Positions 8,932 through 17,050 are shown, counted from the first letter of the stretch. The stretch is DNA of 64,000 nucleotides from Amycolatopsis regifaucium (GCF_001613935.1 NZ_LQCI01000011.1:1-64000); one strand, 5' to 3'. Numbers and translations are program-made. The notes: generated by a model not told the origin, from the sequence alone.

Positions 8932-9728
8932 GTCGCTCCCTCTCCGTCGAGACCCAGCTTGTGCACCTAGTGGGAGCAGTAAACGGGAATCGCGACTCTG
9001 GCGGGACCGGCGAACAGCGCACCTTGCCTCCGCACCTCCATGGCGTAGTGGCGGTCTCTCACGCTACGAGGCACCGTTATCGGCCGCGTCGACTACTAGA
9101 TGTGTGACTCCTGTCAGATGGTCTGCTCGGCGAGATCCGCCTTGCCCATGACCAGCGGCGCGGGATCGCCACCCACGTCATCGACCAGCTCCGCCACCAC
9201 CCAGCCGAGCCTCCCGCGATCTGCTGAATGCTCACACCTGCCGTTCTGAAACTCCCACAATCGGCGAGGCCACAGCATCGTCAAGCCGAAACATCAGGGT
9301 CGGCCTCCTACACGCGACATGCACCCCGCCGCCTCGAACGAGTAGCCGACTGGGCCATAACCGGGGTGAACTCCGACGTCGGATACATCGGCCCGGTGAT
9401 CACCGTCCAGCCTGGGACGGCTGACCCCTACTACGCCTCGCCATCGACGTCGAACACGACAGCCACGTCCAGACCGGCGACACCACCGCGTTCCTGCTCG
9501 CCCGCGGACCCGACCCGCTCCGGCGCGCAACGGCGTCACGGCCGCCGAGGAAGCAGAAGCCCGAGGGCACTGGCTCGCCGCCGACGTCATGCACCGCTGG
9601 ATCAGCCACAACACCACACCCCCTTCGGCCGAGGAACCGGGCACACTGCACTTACTGGTGGGTAGGCCAAAGATGGCATGCCCTCCCGCAGGTCCGGACC
9701 GGCTACCGGAAGCCGTACGAGAACAAGG
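8932..9728. other. Decayed intergenic region with protein-like scraps
   Basis: No intact gene. Two stretches look like remnants: about 9121-9234 (+) reads LLGEIRLAHDQRRGIATHV followed by a stop, and about 9440-9730 (+) reads VQTGDTTAFLLARGPDPLRR in one frame and then, after a frame change, ARGHWLAADVMHRWISHNT in another. I do not recognise either family. The mixed frames argue for decay. Confidence 0.3.
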
Positions 9729-9745
9729 GTGTCCATAAAGGACAC
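9729..9745. repeat. Short perfect hairpin
   Basis: GTGTCC (9729-9734) pairs with GGACAC (9740-9745) around ATAAA. The same GTGTCC word forms both outer ends of the large palindrome that starts 15 bp downstream, so the two may be parts of one repeat unit. Confidence 0.6.
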
Positions 9746-9759
9746 TCTCTAGCGGCTAA

Positions 9760-9881
9760 GTGTCCGAATCGGGCAGTATGCACGTTTTTTCAGGGGGGCG
9801 TGAGTGCTAAGTGGTGTTCTAACCCTAATCAGCACTCACGACCCCACCCCGAAACCGCACACACAGGCCTGAATCGGACAC
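9760..9881. repeat. ~122-bp degenerate palindrome with a perfect 10-bp core
   Basis: The inner core CGTGAGTGCT (9799-9808) pairs perfectly with AGCACTCACG (9831-9840) around a 22-nt loop. A G-run at 9793-9798 can extend the stem with C-runs at 9842-9850. The outer ends GTGTCCGAATCGGG (9760-9773) and CCTGAATCGGACAC (9868-9881) are again inverted copies with two mismatches. The whole unit looks like a small palindromic mobile or REP-like element and contains no ORF. It could also act as a transcription terminator. Confidence 0.65.
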
Positions 9882-10253
9882 GGAGTTGGCTGATAGCGTC
9901 CCTTGTGGACGGAGAGAACTTGACTGCAACCAAGTACCGAAGGCCCCCTTCGCTACCTTCAGGGTAATAGTCTCATTTGCCGTCACCGATCCGATCGACG
10001 AGCTCTCCTGCGTGGCGAAGACTCGGATCGACACGTGACGCGCCTTGCGGAAGAACGCCTCCGGTCGAGGCGCCACCGACCCCTCCACCGACTCATGGGT
10101 GAAGCCAAAAAGAGGCAAGATCACGGATTCGTGGCCTGCGCCGGCCGCTCGGCCACCCCGAACTCGTCCGCACCCGACTTTCGGACCTACAAGTCGGTGC
10201 GCAGGGACCTCTACCGTGTTGTGGTCTAGACCTCTGAGGAGAGGAGCACTACG
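9882..10253. other. Leader region of the LPMO gene
   Basis: No gene recognised. It includes a half copy of the GAAGGCC-type hairpin at 9938-9968 (GAAGGCCCCCTTCGCTACC followed by TTCAGGGTAA), which matches one arm and loop of the element at 44121-44173. The ribosome-binding site GAGGAGAGGAG precedes ATG 10254. Confidence 0.45.
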
Positions 10254-10898
10254 ATGAAGTTTTCCCGCTCCGCCGTCAAAGTCGCGATACTGACCGCCGT
10301 GCTCGGCACGGTCTCGGTGTTCACCGCCGTCCCCGCCGTCGCGCACGGCTCGATGGGCAACCCGATCAGCCGGATCATGCAGTGTTTCCAGGAGGGTCCG
10401 GAGAATCCGCGGTCCGCCGCGTGCAAGGCCGCCATCGCGGTGGGCGACAGCTGGCCGATCTACGACTGGGACGAGGTCAACATCGGCGACGCCAGCGGCC
10501 GCAGCCGTGAGATCATCCCGGACGGCAAGCTGTGCAGCGCCGGCCGCGGCAAGTACAAGGGGCTCGACCTGGCCCGCAACGACTGGCCGGCGACCACGAT
10601 GCCGGGCAGCGGCCCGTACACCTTCCGGTATCAGCTGACCGCCGCGCACGAGGGCACCTTCGAGTTGTACGTCACCAAGCCGGGTTACGACCCGACGAAA
10701 CCGCTCAAGTGGTCGGATCTGGAAAACACTCCGTTCTACAAGCAGGACAACCCGCCGATCGTCGGCAACACTTACCGGCTGCAAGCGAACCTGCCCGGCG
10801 GGCGGACAGGCAGGCACCTGATCTACTCGATCTGGCAACGCCACTGGCCCGACTCCGGCGAGGCGTTTTACTCCTGCTCGGACGTGATCTTCAACTGA
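10254..10898 (+). CDS. AA10 lytic polysaccharide monooxygenase (chitin/cellulose-active)
   Basis: A 214-residue single-domain copper enzyme. A 30-residue signal peptide ends in AVPAVA and leaves His as the mature N-terminus (HGSMGNPISR), the first arm of the copper histidine brace. The second brace His lies in LTAAHEGTFELY and the conserved axial Phe in GEAFYSCSDVIF. Four or more cysteines are placed for the usual disulfides. AA10 enzymes cleave chitin or cellulose oxidatively with an external electron donor. There is no carbohydrate-binding module, so it is the minimal form. It stands alone among decayed genes yet looks fully intact. Confidence 0.93.
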   Translation: MKFSRSAVKVAILTAVLGTVSVFTAVPAVAHGSMGNPISRIMQCFQEGPENPRSAACKAAIAVGDSWPIYDWDEVNIGDASGRSREIIPDGKLCSAGRGKYKGLDLARNDWPATTMPGSGPYTFRYQLTAAHEGTFELYVTKPGYDPTKPLKWSDLENTPFYKQDNPPIVGNTYRLQANLPGGRTGRHLIYSIWQRHWPDSGEAFYSCSDVIFN

Positions 10899-11481
10899 CT
10901 GCACGACCCGGCCGGCTACTGCGATCAACCGCTAGCAGCTAGCGGTGCGAGTATGGGACGATGAGGACCCTCTACTGACGGTGTGCGATCTTGAGACGCC
11001 GATTACGCCGCACGATCGATGTGGCTTTCCCACATCGGTCTCCGGCCGAGTCGACACACGACCCGGCTGTCCGAGGACGGGCCATCCGGCGCCGGCTCTC
11101 ATTGCGGTCTAGCAGCAGGAAGCGTGTGATCATCCACCGAAGACCCGCTACCGGTAGCTGCGGTACTTCTGCAGCAGAACGAGCTCCCCAAGCAACGGGG
11201 TTCTCGTGGGCATAAGGCTGCTTCGCCAGCCCATCGTCTCGAATTTCGGGGGTCGTTGTGCGGCGAGACCGACTGGGCGACACCGCGAGTGCAGCACCGG
11301 GCAACGCTGGCTGGGTTCCACCGGCCGATAGCCGGCGCAGGCCCTGCGTGACCACGATGCGCAAGCTGAGCCTGACGGTCCTGGCGACGTCGGCAATGGG
11401 CTACGTCCTCATCGTTTGCTGTGAGCACCCCCCTCGACAGGGCGGACAAACTCGGTTTTCCTCGCGTCCCGAGCTCACGGT
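10899..11481. other. Intergenic, no intact gene
   Basis: A signal-peptide-like string, MRKLSLTVLATSAMGYVLIV, starts at about 11356 (+) but its frame soon becomes low-complexity and unconvincing. Nothing else is recognisable. Confidence 0.35.
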
Positions 11482-11939
11482 ATGGTCGAAAAGTGTTCGC
11501 CGGGTGAGCCGCGAGGCGCGTTGTGGCGGCGCATGCTGGGCCTGATCGTCAGCTCGGCGTTGACGGCAAGTGTGCTGACCGGCTACCCGGCAGTGGTCAG
11601 GTTGGTCGCGTCGCGCGGGAGTGGAGTGAAGACCCACTGAGCGGGTTGTTCCTGGCGGTGTCTCTGATGCGATCGCCGTTGCTGCTCGTTCTAACCCCGA
11701 TGCTAGCGTTGGCGGTGCCCGCGAGTACTGGTGGCCGGGGAGCAAGCGGGCCGGGTGTTCGCGGTGTGGACAGTCGTGGCCGGACTGAGTTTGCTGGTGC
11801 TGCTGACCTCGCCTGGCGCGATCGTCCCGCATGCGACGCTGGGCGCAACCGTCGCCCCGACCGCCGGGTTGGCCGTCGCGCTCATTATGGTGATTACAAC
11901 TCGCGATGCGACGCCCGAGTCCGACGGAACAGACGCGTG
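11482..11939 (+). pseudogene. Frameshifted polytopic membrane protein remnant
   Basis: Three hydrophobic segments occur in alternating frames: MLGLIVSSALTASVLTGYPA in frame 1 (ends at a stop at 11638), LFLAVSLMRSPLLLVLTPML in frame 3 (about 11646-11705), and then VVAGLSLLVLLTSPGAIVPH and LGATVAPTAGLAVALIMVI in frame 1 again. Read together they resemble the C-terminal membrane part of a flippase-like transporter. That family guess is weak. The two compensating shifts plus the internal stop indicate decay rather than a functional gene. Confidence 0.4.
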
Positions 11940-12532
11940 ACAACAAGATCTCTGTCAGCCGAGGTGACCGGTTCGTACTCGCTGTTGACAACGACGATGT
12001 CCGCGCACCTGATCTCGAGCGGGCGCGGGTGACGGATGTCAGCGAGGTGCGCGCGAGTCGCCCAGGCAGAACCGCCTTGTGGTTCGTCGTCGAACTGCCG
12101 GTGGTGGACGGGCTGGCCATCGCCGGCCAGCTGCGTGGGCATGGGTGCGGCACCAAGGTCGTCGTCCTCAGCGCCCTCGACAAGCCCGCAGTGGTGCGAG
12201 CCGCGCTGAGCAACAGCGTGCAGGCGTTTCTGCCGAAAGGTGTGTCGATCGACAAGCTCGTCGAAACGGTTCGGCGGGTGCATGACGGCGAAACCGTTAT
12301 TGGTGCCGAGCTGATCTCGGCCGCCCTGTCCGGCGAACTGAACCCACTGACCAGTCGCGAGCGGGAGGTACTGACGCTCTTGGCCGGCGGCGAGACGGCC
12401 AAAGAGGTGAGCCGCGAGTTGCACATCGCAGTGGGTACGGTGTCCAACACAGTGACCCGAATACTGCAAAAGCTGCGGGCACGCAACAAGGTGGATGCCA
12501 TCCGGATAGCCAAGGAAAACGGCTGGATTTAG
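11906..12532 (+). CDS. NarL/LuxR-type response regulator with degenerate receiver (DesR-like)
   Basis: The C-terminal ~65 residues are a clear LuxR helix-turn-helix: LTSREREVLTLLAGGETAKE, LHIAVGTVSNTVTRILQKL, and a DesR-like ending ARNKVDAIRIAKENGWI. The N-terminal receiver is abnormal: it is about 20 residues short before the RPGRTALWF strand, and the phosphoacceptor position four residues before Pro in FVVELPVVDG is Val instead of Asp. The conserved Lys (AFLPKG) remains. It may be a phosphorylation-independent regulator or a decaying gene. No histidine kinase is adjacent. The start overlaps the membrane remnant and is uncertain. Confidence 0.65.
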   Translation: MRRPSPTEQTRDNKISVSRGDRFVLAVDNDDVRAPDLERARVTDVSEVRASRPGRTALWFVVELPVVDGLAIAGQLRGHGCGTKVVVLSALDKPAVVRAALSNSVQAFLPKGVSIDKLVETVRRVHDGETVIGAELISAALSGELNPLTSREREVLTLLAGGETAKEVSRELHIAVGTVSNTVTRILQKLRARNKVDAIRIAKENGWI

Positions 12533-12536
12533 ACTT

Positions 12537-12770
12537 CCCCAACGGCATGTCTCGATTCAGGATGATGCTGACGAGCACACCCGTGGCATCCGTCACCGGC
12601 ACGTCGGAGATGCGGAACCGCCGGCACCGTGCGCCGACGTCGGCAAGCGTCTCATTCGGCGAGCAAGTGACAGGGTCGGACCGAGCCGGCCTCCGAGCGC
12701 TCCCCGGTTCGATCTGCCGAGCGTGATCCTCCGCGGAGAGGTGCCGGTGCAGAACGCCGAGGCTGCCTTT
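12537..12770 (-). pseudogene. IMP dehydrogenase (guaB) fragment, CBS region
   Basis: The frame reads GVLHRHLSAEDHARQIE and then SDPVTCSPNETLADVGARCR, RISDVPVTDATGVLVSIILN and RDM. This matches the stretch of actinobacterial GuaB that leads into and includes the first CBS motif (typically DPVTCRPDATLAEV ... YRISGVPVVD). About 78 residues remain of a ~500-residue enzyme, with neither the catalytic Cys loop nor the NAD-binding parts. It ends 5 bp from the stop of the response regulator on the other strand, so a deletion or rearrangement joint lies at about 12535. Confidence 0.75.
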
Positions 12771-12973
12771 GCGCGGGCGGCGGCCGGCGCCCCGATAGGG
12801 CGGTCGCGGCGAGCCGATTCGCAGCTGCGACGGACAGATGTCGACCCAGCTGGTCGAACTTTTCACGCGTGGTCGTGAACTTTTCCACTACCCTTCTCAG
12901 TACACCATCTTGTATCTTCGTTATCCCGCTGCTAGTTCTGCACATACTCGAGGAGTCAAGTGAACATCAAAAG

Positions 12974-13468
12974 ATGATGAAGACAGCAGCGCTGACGTTG
13001 CGATCCTTACTTTGCTGGGAAGCCTGACCGTCGAAACCGCGTCGGCCGAGCCGAAAACGCCGAACGAGCGCGTCGCCCAGGCGAAGGCAAATAAGTACAC
13101 GCTTCAGCTGGTCGCGACGAATGACCCGACCGCTCACTTCCACATCACTTTCGACAAGGCATACCGGCTGGGCACTTCCCGTGGCCACCTACAGGTCCTT
13201 GACGGCGCCCGGCACCGTCATCGAAGACGTGCCACCGGCGATAGCCGTCAAGTCCGGCGGGACGGTTACTGGAGAATTCACCGTCCTGGGGCCCGAGAAG
13301 TTCAGATTCACCGTCAAGGAAGGAGACAGGGCCCGCTTCAACTGGAGCTCTTTTTGGTGCGGTACAGCTGCTACGATTTCCGGCGCCGCAGGAGGCGCAT
13401 TGCTCGGCGGTCCCGTCGGAGCAGGGTTCGGCATCGGTACCGGCATCGCTGCCGCCGCGACCTGCTGA
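12974..13468 (+). pseudogene. Small secreted protein with two frameshifts
   Basis: Assembled across frames this is a ~160-residue exported protein: an ATG start at 12974 (MMKTAALTL), then in the next frame AILTLLGSLTVETASAEPKT, completing a signal peptide. A middle part (VAQAKANKYTLQLVATNDPT, AHFHITFDKAYRLG) follows. After a second shift near 13180 the C-terminal part reads APGTVIEDVPPAIAVKSGGT, FTVKEGDRARFNW and a Gly/Ala-rich end, GGALLGGPVGAGFGIGTGIA. The parts fit together well, so the shifts look recent, or they could be sequencing errors. The family is unknown. Confidence 0.55.
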
Positions 13469-13492
13469 CGACACAAGTGTGAGAGTGCACGC

Positions 13493-13720
13493 ATGCCGAG
13501 ACGTAGAAGGTTATTCAAACATTCACTTTTCCTTCGAATGGGCAAATCCGACTCGAAGGTCGAGAGGATCACATCCTGGGCCGCTCTCGCTGCGATAGCG
13601 ATCGCAACGTTCCTCCTGGCTTCGGGTATCATTTCTGCAAAAATCGCGGTCCCCGTCTTTGTGGTGGCAGCTTTACTCTCGACGGTCTTTGTGTCTTATT
13701 GGTTCATCAAATCAGGATAG
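13493..13720 (+). CDS. Small two-helix membrane protein
   Basis: A 75-residue protein with a basic N-terminus (MPRRRRLFKH) and two predicted transmembrane helices, WAALAAIAIATFLLASGII and AVPVFVVAALLSTVFVSYWF, with a very short turn between them. It follows the frameshifted secreted protein by 24 bp on the same strand, so the two were probably an operon. No family is recognised. Confidence 0.5.
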   Translation: MPRRRRLFKHSLFLRMGKSDSKVERITSWAALAAIAIATFLLASGIISAKIAVPVFVVAALLSTVFVSYWFIKSG

Positions 13721-13845
13721 AAACATCGACAGGCCACTACTCCGTGGATTTTCTGGCCGCGGAGCCGCTCGACAACTGTCACAGGAACGAGCGGCATGGC
13801 GAATCCTCCGCGCGGACGCTGCGCGGAGGCTTGTTCACGTCGGTC

Positions 13846-14470
13846 TCACTGTCGCCCCGCTGGTCGATCTGCATCCAGCGGACGTCGTCGACCTGGCCAC
13901 TCCTCCGGAACGGCCCCGGCTGGGCCGTTGTCGGCGTACCAGGCGCAGTAGCCGGTGGCGTCCTGGAAGACGATGCCGTTGCTCCAGAGTTCCAGGTTGA
14001 TGTCCGGGCCGCTGGAGGTGGTGCAGAAGTCACCGAGTGCTCCTCGGTCAAAGGCTCGGCCGTTGTATACCGCGTCGAAGGACATGTCCAGGCCGGCGCC
14101 CTTGACCGTCAAAGCGCGGTCGGTGATCACCGCGTTGCCGGTCGAGCGGTTTGACCAGCAGCTCCGTCCGACCCGAGATCGCGTAGCGGTCCATCGGGAA
14201 CCACGACTGGGTTCCTCGGCGGGTCCCGTAGGTGGCACACGACTCCGGCGGGGAGCCTTCGGCACCGCGACTAACGGTCTGACTGGGACGCGGTCCGCCG
14301 CCACCCCGGCAGCGTGCGGTTCACCCGGGCCGGCGGTGTCCACGACACCGGCAGCGGAACGCCGCTCTGGCCGGTCTTCGGCGTGGCGGACACGGTCGCC
14401 GGCACAGCGACGACCAGTGCTGCGGCGGATCCGATTGCGATCGCGTGCAGCGTGAACCCTCCGGTTGACT
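13846..14470 (-). pseudogene. RHS/YD-repeat protein, N-terminal remnant with frameshifts
   Basis: Three frames carry consecutive pieces typical of actinobacterial RHS proteins: an exported start (IAIGSAAALVVAVPATVSAT, then PKTGQSGVPLPVSWTPPARV) ending in a stop at 14271, then ESCATYGTRRGTQSWFPMDR and YAISGRTELLV, then NRSTGNAVITDRALTVKGAG, LDMSFDAVYNGRAF and SSGPDINLELW. In intact relatives these lead to a long YD-repeat shell and a polymorphic C-terminal toxin. None of that is present. A fused, truncated relic on the boundary of the decayed zone. Confidence 0.6.
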
Positions 14471-14690
14471 GATCCCCGTCGGTACCTGGTCTCCACCCGA
14501 CGCCGGGTCGTTCGGTTGTGACGAGAAAGCAGAAAGACTGCTACACCACCACCCGGCTCCGCAGAGCACTCCTCCACCTATCAGCACACCAGAGCAAACG
14601 GAGACATAACGGAGCCCAGTCGCGCTTAACGCCGAGGCGAAAATGCCGCCGAAAGACCTACATTCCCGCAGGTCGGCAGCGATGTCGATG

Positions 14691-14767
14691 TGGTGGGCCG
14701 GGTCGGGCTCGAACCGACGGCCAAGGGATTATGAGTCCCCTGCTCTAACCAACTGAGCTACCGGCCC
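14691..14767 (-). tRNA. tRNA with CAT anticodon (Met elongator or Ile2)
   Basis: Complete 77-nt cloverleaf on the minus strand with an encoded CCA. The acceptor stem GGGCCGG (14767-14761) pairs with CCGGCCC, discriminator A follows, the D arm is TAGCTCAGTTGGTTAGAGCA, the anticodon stem-loop is GGGGA-CTCATAA-TCCCT, and the T arm is GTCGG-TTCGAGC-CCGAC. The CAT anticodon reads AUG as Met, or AUA as Ile after lysidine modification. The anticodon-stem context resembles Ile2 slightly more, but I cannot separate the two by eye. The tRNA lies at the edge of the decayed accessory region. Confidence 0.93.
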
Positions 14768-15045
14768 CAACGGTGTCCCAGGACCTCCACGGGACCGTCA
14801 CCGGCCCGCCAGCGGGTTTGCTAAAGCACAGAAGTCCCAGTTCGCTCCAAGTTATCACAGCGCTCACCAGCCGCGATCGTCCAGGCCGCGGCCTAGGCCG
14901 ATCAGCTGGTTTCTTCCGCGGGGGCACGCTCACTCGTCCAGGTCGCAAGGACCAACGCCGAGTGCGGCGGGACGGTGATATCCACGCCTGCCTCTCCAGC
15001 CGCACCACGAGTGCTTCGGATCTGGTGGCTCGCGCTCGGGGACAC

Positions 15046-15822
15046 TCAAACCACCCCGAGTCGCCGCAGCGCCGGACGCCACCGGTTACCGCCGGTCGCC
15101 AGCCCCAGCGCCACCAGGCCCGCGCAGTACTTGCTCACCGGCTGTTCCCGGATCCGCAGTTTCGCGAGCGCCTCGGTGACGCTGTTGCGCTCGGTCGCCG
15201 ACTTCACCTCCAGCAGGACGAGGTCGCTCCCGGCGGCGAGGCTCCGCGGCCCGGCGCGCCAGACCAGCGACGTGTCGCAGGTGATCCGGGTGCGGCGGTC
15301 GGCGGTGACGAGGGTGCTCCGCCGGTAGTCCGTGATCAGCGCCGGGTGCAGCGGCCGGGGCGCGGGGCGGCCGTAGGCGGCGGTGAGGGCGTCGTCGAGG
15401 AACCTCAGCGCGGGCGCCGTCAGGCCGTGCGCCGACTCCGCCGGATACGGGCGGCGCACTTTCACCGTCTCGTCCCGGCGGCCGCTGACCTTCAGCTCGC
15501 AGTAGGTGTCGGCCGAGTCGGTGTAGGTGCGGGTGCGGATCTTCAACCGGCGCCGCCGGTCCTGCCGGTGCGCGCGGAAGATCGCCAGATCCGGGGTGTC
15601 GAAATAGGTCGACGAGTAGCCGAACACCCGTCGCCCGTCGATCTCCAGGCAGTACAGCGATGGGCCGATGGCCTGGGCGACGGCCAGGAAATCGTCGAGC
15701 CGCACCACGTACTTGCGGTCCGTCCGGCGCATCAGCCCGCTCGTGGCGACGACCTCGGTGAGCGACAGCGGCGGAAGTCCTTTGGCCACCGCGGCGACGG
15801 TGGCCGTTCCCCGCGCGCTCAT
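15046..15822 (-). CDS. VTC-domain polyphosphate polymerase-like protein
   Basis: A 258-residue VTC tunnel-fold protein (CYTH superfamily). Recognisable elements are LMRRTDRKYVVRLDDFLAVA near residue 35, GYSSTYFDTPDLAIFRAHRQ near 70, a run of basic strands (RRRRLKIRTRTY, YCELKV), and the acidic LVLLEVKSA near the C-terminus. In the yeast VTC complex this fold polymerises ATP phosphate into polyphosphate; bacterial stand-alone versions beside DUF4956 are uncharacterised. Its ATG overlaps the stop of the upstream DUF4956 gene by 4 nt (ATGA), so the two are translationally coupled. The product appears cytosolic. Confidence 0.85.
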   Translation of the reverse strand: MSARGTATVAAVAKGLPPLSLTEVVATSGLMRRTDRKYVVRLDDFLAVAQAIGPSLYCLEIDGRRVFGYSSTYFDTPDLAIFRAHRQDRRRRLKIRTRTYTDSADTYCELKVSGRRDETVKVRRPYPAESAHGLTAPALRFLDDALTAAYGRPAPRPLHPALITDYRRSTLVTADRRTRITCDTSLVWRAGPRSLAAGSDLVLLEVKSATERNSVTEALAKLRIREQPVSKYCAGLVALGLATGGNRWRPALRRLGVV

Positions 15823-16403
15823 CGGGTACCCGCCGGGTCGCCGTGCACGACCGGCGCGGCGTCCGGCCGGAACCGGACGTCGACGACGGTGACCTCGCGG
15901 ACGTAGTCCACTTCGGACACGGTGTGCCGCACGACGGTCCCGCCCAGTCGTGCCCGCAGTTCCATCAGCATGGTCTGCTCGTCGGGATGGACGGTGTCGA
16001 GCACGACGGTCCGCCGTTGCGGGCCACGGGTACGGGACGGGTGGTCCGCGACGTACATGACGGCGAGCAACAGGACGTTGAAGACGGCGACGATCCGCCA
16101 GTCCGCGGACGGCAGCCCGTTCACCAAACCCAGCACCAGCGCGACGAAGTAGTACGCGACCTCCTGCTGGGTGATCGAGTCGGACCGCAGCCGGATGATG
16201 GACAGCACGCCGAACAGGCCGAGGCCGAGCGCGCTCGCGGTCGACACGGACAGGAGCACGGCGACCGAAACACAGACGCCGACGTTCAGCGCGAGGTAGG
16301 CGCAGGCGAGGTCACCGCGGTGGTGACGACGGGCGTAGATGCCGTAGGCGAGGATCACGGCGACGACGAGGTCGACGGCGAGATGAAGCAGTGTCGTGGT
16401 CAT
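15819..16403 (-). CDS. DUF4956 membrane protein
   Basis: A membrane protein of about 194 residues with four predicted transmembrane helices (LLHLAVDLVVAVILAYGIYA; CAYLALNVGVCVSVAVLL; ALGLGLFGVLSIIRLRS; a YYFVALVLGL/VFNVLLLAVMYV pair) and a ~70-residue soluble C-terminal domain. The SIIRLRSDSITQQEVAYYF segment is the DUF4956 hallmark. DUF4956 genes regularly pair with VTC genes, and this pair overlaps by 4 nt. The ATG at 16403 is preferred over the upstream 16436 start because it begins directly at the first helix. A perfect palindrome (16445-16468) lies 42 bp upstream of this start. Confidence 0.85.
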   Translation of the reverse strand: MTTTLLHLAVDLVVAVILAYGIYARRHHRGDLACAYLALNVGVCVSVAVLLSVSTASALGLGLFGVLSIIRLRSDSITQQEVAYYFVALVLGLVNGLPSADWRIVAVFNVLLLAVMYVADHPSRTRGPQRRTVVLDTVHPDEQTMLMELRARLGGTVVRHTVSEVDYVREVTVVDVRFRPDAAPVVHGDPAGTR

Positions 16404-16444
16404 GGAAACCACTGTGCCGCCGGGAAAAGAGAGCACCGTGAGAG

Positions 16445-16468
16445 CCGGATGAGAACAGTCTCATCCGG
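16445..16468. promoter_or_regulatory. 24-bp palindrome, copy 1, upstream of DUF4956
   Basis: CCGGATGAGA (16445-16454), spacer ACAG, TCTCATCCGG (16459-16468): perfect 10-bp arms. It overlaps the stop codon of the response-regulator remnant and sits 42 bp before the DUF4956 start, a good operator position. Copy 2 is at 17022-17045 with identical arms. Confidence 0.7.
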
Positions 16469-16980
16469 ACTCGCCCAGCCGGTATCCCATCCCCCGGACG
16501 GTTTCGATCCGCTCGGCACCGATCTTTCCGCGCAGATAGCGGATGTAGACGTCCACGACGTTCGAGCCGGGATCGAAGTCGAAGCCCCAGACACCGCCCA
16601 GCAACTGCTCGCGTGACAGCACCTGACCGCGATGGCGCAGCAACGTCTCCAGCAGGGCGAATTCCCTCGCGGTGAGGTCCTTCTCCGTTCCCGCCACCGA
16701 AACCTTCCGGGTGCGGAGGTCGAGAGTGAGGTCTCCGGCGCGCAGCACCGCCGCTTCGGCCTCCGGGTTCCCGCGCAGCCGCAACCGGATCCTCGCCAGG
16801 AGTTCCTCGAAGGCGAACGGTTTGGCCAGGTAGTCGTCCGCACCGCTGCCCCGCGGGGGCGACGACCGCCGGTCCGAGGTCGGGTGGCGCGGCGGCGGTG
16901 GCCGCGACCACGGCGAATGTGCCGGCGGCCGCCACCACGACGGTGGCGGCGCCGACCAGCAGGAGGATTCGGGCTCGCAT
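16461..16980 (-). pseudogene. OmpR-type response regulator lacking its receiver, fused to an unrelated signal segment
   Basis: About 16461-16846 encodes the end of a receiver (GADDYLAKPFAFEELLARIR) and a complete OmpR/PhoB winged helix: LTAREFALLETLLRHRGQVL, VWGFDFDPGSNVVDVYIRYL, IGAERIETVRGMGYRLGESG. The first ~85 receiver residues with the phospho-Asp are gone. Upstream, in another frame, ATG 16980 begins MRARILLLVGAATVVVAAAG, a signal or anchor sequence from some other gene. The joint is at about 16846-16855. An internal TTG at 16784 could still yield a free DNA-binding domain. No kinase gene is adjacent. Confidence 0.7.
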
Positions 16981-17021
16981 GCGGTTCAGCGTGCCCGGTG
17001 CGGGTGAGTCGTCGATGAGGG

Positions 17022-17045
17022 CCGGATGAGAACTTTCTCATCCGG
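17022..17045. promoter_or_regulatory. 24-bp palindrome, copy 2
   Basis: CCGGATGAGA (17022-17031), spacer ACTT, TCTCATCCGG (17036-17045). The arms are identical to copy 1 at 16445-16468. It lies between the 3' end of the opine-type dehydrogenase gene and the start of the regulator remnant. The extra GATGAG word at 17014-17019 gives a partial direct repeat. Confidence 0.7.
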
Positions 17046-17050
17046 CGGGC

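Noticed and set aside
9825..10928. 367-codon minus-strand frame across the LPMO gene
   Set aside because: It is antisense to a clear AA10 LPMO with signal peptide and histidine brace; long opposite-strand frames are common at this GC content.
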